From Terana coerulea (Eukaryota; Basidiomycota; Agaricomycetes; Polyporales; Phanerochaetaceae): a DNA stretch of 64,000 nt. Shown here in pieces: positions 59,554 through 64,000 of this stretch; position 1 is the first letter of the stretch, and the number at the start of each line of letters is the position of its first letter. The notes under the pieces are model-generated. The model was not told where the DNA came from and searched no databases. It worked only from the letters and a program-made list of their open reading frames with translations. Both the position numbers and the translations under genes were made by a program. The stretch spans positions 60,241 to 124,240 of the forward strand of contig JAKOGH010000777.1 of NCBI GenBank assembly GCA_024811115.1, given 5' to 3'.

Positions 59554-59618
59554 TTTATACGCCTGGAGGCTGGCAGGTCACGCGAAAGACGCGCCAGCTT
59601 TGTTTATCGCGAATAAAC
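59554..59618 (-). promoter_or_regulatory. Palindrome plus TATA module of copy H, facing the 240 bp array
   Basis: gtttatcgcgaataaac (59602-59618, 6 bp arms), gccagcctccaggcg and a TATAAA complement at 59554-59559. It is oriented toward the array at 58.0-59.3 kb, about 210 bp away. Confidence 0.6.
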
Positions 59619-59820
59619 GAGCCGGACAAACAAGTACAACCAATCTACCGCATATGGCAATAGGCTCGAACCCAGATGCCGCGATCGCCGAGGATCTTGG
59701 AGGCTGGCCAGGATCCCACGCTTTCCCGCAGGCCATTTAGCACTTACGTGGCGCAAACCGCGGAACTTACATGTTAGAGATTGTCTATACCAGGCTGCGC
59801 TATAGCCCGCCCACGTAAAA

Positions 59821-60243
59821 TGAATGGGAGGGGTGTTGCGTCTAAGGCGGAGATTGAACTGGAGCGCTTGACGGAGGTTGCCGCACGCCACAAAGCTGCC
59901 AGCGAGATCTCTTTGTCCCCATCCATGTTCTCTCCTTTCAGTCGTCCGCAGGCTCTACAGCACCGTCTCTGGCAACCCGTTTATTGATGTTGGAATATCA
60001 TTCGAAACTGAAATCTACCATTCCCACTCGCAGATGAACACCAAAAGGCGGCTGTTCGAGCTCGGTGCTTGGGCGGTACTTACTTGCCTTTTGATGAAAT
60101 TGCGCCCGATGCGGTTCTCCCGGAGCGCAACAAGTGTCCACAGACAGCATTCGAAGTTCGCTCAGCTCAGATGGAGAGGGTGAACGAGGCGTATAAGGTG
60201 AGCGACCAGCTCTGGTCTGTTCGCCCTTTCCCCCTCCTCCCAC
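59821..60243 (+). CDS. Uncharacterised, possible exons
   Basis: Plus-strand frames 'MNGRGVASKAEIELERLTEV' and, after a shift or intron, 'YLPFDEIAPDAVLPERNKCP' and 'AFEVRSAQMERVNEAYK' (ending at a gtgagc donor near 60199) look coding but were not assigned to a family. They might be 5' exons of the dynamin-like gene that follows. Confidence 0.3.
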
Positions 60244-60328
60244 CTCCTTTCGTGTGCGCTGCCCTCCTCGTCCCTACCAACCCCCTTCAACATACCCACT
60301 CCTTTTGTTTTATCCCTCTGTCGTTAAA

Positions 60329-60496
60329 ATGGAGATGCAAGAGCCAACCCCGTTCGTTCCTCCAGAATCTGACTTTCCAGTAGCAGTGGAAGACGTGGTC
60401 GCCGCGCTGCGAAGAGGGATTGAAGAGCATGCACGAGTGGCGGCTGCAACTCAACAACTTGGGCAAGTACTGAGCATCTTAGCCTCCAAGACATAG
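60329..60496 (+). CDS. Possible 55 aa helical protein
   Basis: Short frame from ATG at 60329: MEMQEPTPFVPPESDFPVAV then 'EDVVAALRRGIEEHARVAAA', amphipathic helix-like, stop 60494-60496. No homologue recalled. May be an independent small gene or an exon. Confidence 0.3.
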   Translation: MEMQEPTPFVPPESDFPVAVEDVVAALRRGIEEHARVAAATQQLGQVLSILASKT

Positions 60497-60639
60497 CTCG
60501 TCCTATAGTCCGCTATCATAAGTCTTCGGGCACTGCGCATAACGTCGAGGACGGTAAGAGTGATGGTGTGCAGCACCCGAGAGGGTGATAGGTGAGAGGC
60601 AGTGGCGCAGCATAGTAACGGTACCTAATCTGACATCCA

Positions 60640-63148
60640 CAGCCGGAACTAGTCGTACCGCCAGTTGTGTTGGTAGGGAGGCATGGCGGGAAAATTGTCC
60701 CTGATGGAAGGCATAACAGGCGTGCGTAGCAAACTCTTCTGTGATATATCGCGCTCTAACTCTTTCCAGGTCACGATACCAAGATTCGAACGTTTGCCGC
60801 TGCGATGTGCTATACAGTTCAGATTTCGCCCGTCGCCTCCCGACTCGACCATACCGCAATACCAAGTATTTGCTCATGGAGCATGTCATGGTCGGGATGA
60901 AGATGCATGCGATAAGCAAGAGGTTGGAGTGCTGTGTACGACTGACGAGGAGGTCGAACTCAATGCATACCGCGCGCAAGGGCTTCTCAACCCCGACAAG
61001 GACGAGGACGAAATCTTGTCGGCCGAGCTTGGCGAACTGCTTCTCCTTGAGCACGAACTGCCGACGTCAATGTGCATACAATCAGTGTAGAGGTGTCTGG
61101 CCCCAATCTTCCGGAGATTACTCTGATTGATGTTCCTGGTGCGCATGCTCGCCCTTGTTTCCACGATATTTGGAGCCTATCTGATAGTTCATTCCTCGCA
61201 GGCGCAGCGGAGGATGACCACCCCGCGGCCAAACGGTTTTTGGAGGGGCTCGCGAAGCTGTATATGAATGCTCAAGACTCGCTCATCGTTTCGGTAATGG
61301 ATATGGATTGTGAGTACGGAAAACCCTACTGTTCTTGAGCAAGTCTAATCAACAGACATAGCATACTTCGACTATAACTCCTATCGTCTGATGCAAACAC
61401 TAGATCCAGCTGGTCGTCGGAGTGTTGGTAGGTACACTCATGCTTCGTTGTGCTGTCGCTAATGTACCTTTGTATGTAGGCGTGATGACAGGGCCGGAAC
61501 AACTTGCGGGAATCAGATCTCCCAAAGATCGGGAGAGATGGCTTCGGATCATTCAGGGCAAGCGATACCAACTCACGAACGGATGGTTCATTGTTTGCCA
61601 GTCATCAATCCCAGGCATGTATGCGTTGGGCGGCGTGCGGGAAGACGAAGACAAGTTCTTCTTGTTCAACCACCCATGGTCGTGCATGCTCAGCAAGGCG
61701 AGACATGGGATCTCGCGGCTTGCTTCTTTTGTCTTTCAACTGTTGCTTGAGCGCGTTCACGCAAGGTGAGTAGTCTCTCAAATCAAGCACATACTTCGTC
61801 TAACGCGGCCCCGCCTGTAGCACAAGCGCGCTCCGTGCTGAGGTTGCGAGACAGTATGATGGGGAACTTCAGGGCGTTGCGGTGAACCATGCGATTGTGC
61901 CGAACGAGCTCATCCATTTGCTGGTCGCTCCTTTCATCGAGGACCTTAAAGCGCGTCTCCACAGTCGCCGGGAAGACGGACCGCACGGCGAGTACCACCG
62001 ACGGGCATACTTTGTTCTCAAGGAGGCTTTGACGAAGACCCACCCGCCGTTTGTACCGGCGCCTTCAGTACCGCCTAAGGTGGCCGCCGACGCACCCGAT
62101 ACACCATCTTCTATGCTATCGTTTGGGCCGAACGCTTTTATCGCTTATGACGCTTTTGACCGGATGATCCATGCTGAGCAAGAGAAGGATCTGCTGGAGG
62201 ACGCGGAAGAGGCTGTTCAGCGAGCATTGAAGCGCTTTCCAGAACGTCCTGGGAGCAACTCGTTCTTTCTTGCTTGGGTTCTATCAACGCATCCGTGATG
62301 GAGTTTTTGCCGACACTGGCAGCAGCTCACTTGGCGCCGCACGCTATACTGCAGACGAAAGTCGTAAGTCTGCGTTTCAGCCCTATTCCACTCCGTTGGC
62401 TTACTTCTGTTGTACTCAGGGCAATCGTCGACGGGATCATCCGTGCGCATTTTGACTCTACGAAAGTCTCACTAGAAGAAGCAGTCGCACAGGAAGTCAA
62501 CGAACGCTTGCTCTCCCCAGCTCGAGGAAGCTTGTGACCTGTGGTATTCCCATTACAAAGGCGGGTATTTTGGAGATCGCGGGTGATTGATATCGCTTCA
62601 TCAGTATGAAGAGAAGCTCAACGACGCAATCTGTTGTCTCTTCAACGATGAAGGCGAAGACCAAGAGCAGCTCCGCGAACCGCTACTCCCCGTAAGCGCA
62701 ACGCCGTATTACTTCTAAGCCTTCACTTATTCTCAGTCATTCCAGCTATCCTAAGCAACGTCCAAACAAGGAGCACGATCTGGACGCCGATATGCGCGTG
62801 AAGCTAGAGCGCACGATTGTGAAGGCGGCCTCGAAGCTTTTCGGCATCCGGATCGAGGCATCGGCGATCCCGAAACTACTGCCCATTTCTCCTCATGAGG
62901 GCATCTTACGCATGATGTCGCAAGCGAGCTGCGTTCGCAGTGTTGTCAGAGGTGAGTGAAAAGATTTCTGTGAGCAGTGTTGTGTCTCATTGTGTCGGTA
63001 CAGGACCTGGAGCAGAGTGTTCGGGATCATCGAGGGCGAGTTTCTGCATGCAGTTGTCGACACGTTGCACACTGTCCTGGCTGAGAAGCTTCAGCTCACC
63101 AACCCCGAGGCACTGGACCTGCACAAGGCGCTGCTTCGAGGTGTTTAG
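60640..63148 (+). pseudogene. Dynamin-like GTPase, gene 2, degenerate
   Basis: Begins with 'PELVVPPVVLVG', then a P-loop remnant split by a one-base shift ('RHG' / 'GKLSLMEGITG', about 60680-60695). Next come 'VTIPRFERLPLRCAIQFRF', 'AELGELLLLEHELP', 'VSGPNLPEITLIDVPG' (intact G3), 'YMNAQDSLIVSVMDMD' and 'LMQTLDPAGRRSVGVMTGPE', where TKPD is expected. 'DRERWLRIIQGKRYQLTNGW' starts the post-GTPase part. Stalk helices follow: 'VNHAIVPNELIHLLVAPFIE', 'FIAYDAFDRMIHAEQEKDLL'. The last exon reads 'RVFGIIEGEFLHAVVDTLHT' and ends 'NPEALDLHKALLRGV' at TAG 63146-63148. Introns are short GT...AG. G1 split and G4 lost, so a working GTPase is unlikely unless the shift is a sequence error. Confidence 0.55.
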
Positions 63149-64000
63149 TTGGGTCTGGACGCTATTTCTACTACGCTCCGGGCTATGTTTGGTTCACGAT
63201 CTCGTATTTCACAATTAATTCTACGCGCAGTATGTTTATAATCTTGTCTGATTAATAAAGCCCTTCGCTCTATCCCGTTTCAAAACTGTTACGTTGTGAA
63301 AACGTCTACTCCGATGCGCGCGTTTGGTACTTGCGAATGCTGAGATCACCGATAGCCTCTGAGCCAGTTCGTCGCCAGTTACAAGCCCTCCAGTATCACC
63401 GCCTGAGGTTTTGATGAACACATTTGAAACTCGCGGATATCAAAAACACAAAAGTGCTCCAAACGTGGTTGAGTAGTCGAAGTCTCGAGAAGGGAGCAGC
63501 GAGGGCAATGACTATGGAGCATTACACGATGACAAGAAAAGTAATGGATTGTGCTCAAGCAATTCGTAGTACGCTGCCCTCTTGCCTTTGTTCGTATAGG
63601 CTGTAGCTCGGCGTCCACCTGCGTTCTGGCATGCCGGACGCGCCGTCGAAGACCCAGGACCAATGTCTGAAAGAGCCACAAGGAGCGACCAGCCAGGATC
63701 ATTGTGACTATGAAATCGCGTGCAGACTCATCGATGGACCGAGAGATAACAGCATAGAATATGCAAGCGACCCTATGTGCCTGAGATGAATTTTGAAACA
63801 TGGTGCTGGATGGTCGCCGGGTACTACCAGTGTATGGTTCGTTTGACATGCCCACTGTTCGCAGCGCTTCCGAAGAAAGGGGACAGCATTCCTTCCAAAA
63901 CAGAACCCGTCGAGAGAAAGAGCGGTAAGAAAGCGACTGGACAAGTCGAGGGCGAATGAGGACGCAATCACCTTGCTTGCAAGGTAACTGTGAAACCTTT
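63149..64000. other. Intergenic, no recognisable gene
   Basis: Short frames on both strands, none with motifs. A minus ORF (63379-63855) was not supported by any domain. Confidence 0.4.

Overview
The window reads as nuclear DNA of an agaricomycete basidiomycete, probably a wood-decay polypore-type fungus. Genes are broken by many 43-80 bp GT...AG introns with CTAAC/CTGAT-like branch points and a few tiny exons, and several families are typical of this group: two DUF6533 seven-helix proteins, a tnp2 transposase with a divergent accessory gene, and dynamin-like GTPases with eroded motifs. There are no bacterial-type operons or ribosome binding sites. Species cannot be named from sequence alone.

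Layout. 0-1.4 kb: 3' part of an RTC4-like gene. 1.4-8.7 kb: repeat element A, a 587 bp TIR element (MITE), a small orphan gene with a frame break, and otherwise empty DNA. 8.8-10.4 kb: DUF6533 gene 1. 10.5-15 kb: no recognisable gene apart from orphan minus-strand exons beside repeat element E. 15.2-22.8 kb is the conserved core, with tubulin cofactor B, CDC48/p97 and DGAT2 on plus and a hotdog thioesterase on minus. 22.8-29 kb: repeat elements B and C and decayed copies of the thioesterase region. 29.8-36.0 kb: a two-gene tnp2 DNA transposon whose transposase exons carry two separate MITE insertions with 8 bp target duplications. 36.5-39.4 kb: dynamin-like gene 1. 40-43.5 kb: element D followed by thioesterase and PP2C phosphatase relics. 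44-46 kb: an inverted pair of repeat copies (F and G). 48.7-52.8 kb: Argonaute. 56-57.8 kb: DUF6533 gene 2. 58-59.6 kb: element H with a ~240 bp tandem array that keeps splice signals. 60-63.1 kb: dynamin-like gene 2. The last 0.85 kb shows nothing.

The main unexplained signal is a dispersed repeat family present at least seven times. Each copy has an imperfect palindrome near TTGATTCnGAATCAA, a CCTCC box and a TATA box within about 60 bp. Most then have a body that differs between copies and often consists of tandem repeats (35 bp, ~150-200 bp or 240 bp units), and several end in a conserved tail. Three copies (B, C, D) lie at the same distance and orientation upstream of an intact or decayed thioesterase gene, so a whole cassette has been copied.

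Functionally the core genes are housekeeping: tubulin folding, protein unfolding in ubiquitin-dependent turnover, triacylglycerol synthesis and acyl-thioester hydrolysis. Argonaute points to RNA silencing acting in a transposon-rich genome. Several genes (Argonaute, thioesterase, the 5.5 kb gene, dynamin 2) carry apparent one-base frame breaks while CDC48, DGAT2, cofactor B and the accessory transposon gene are clean. Whether these are assembly errors or real decay cannot be decided from the sequence.
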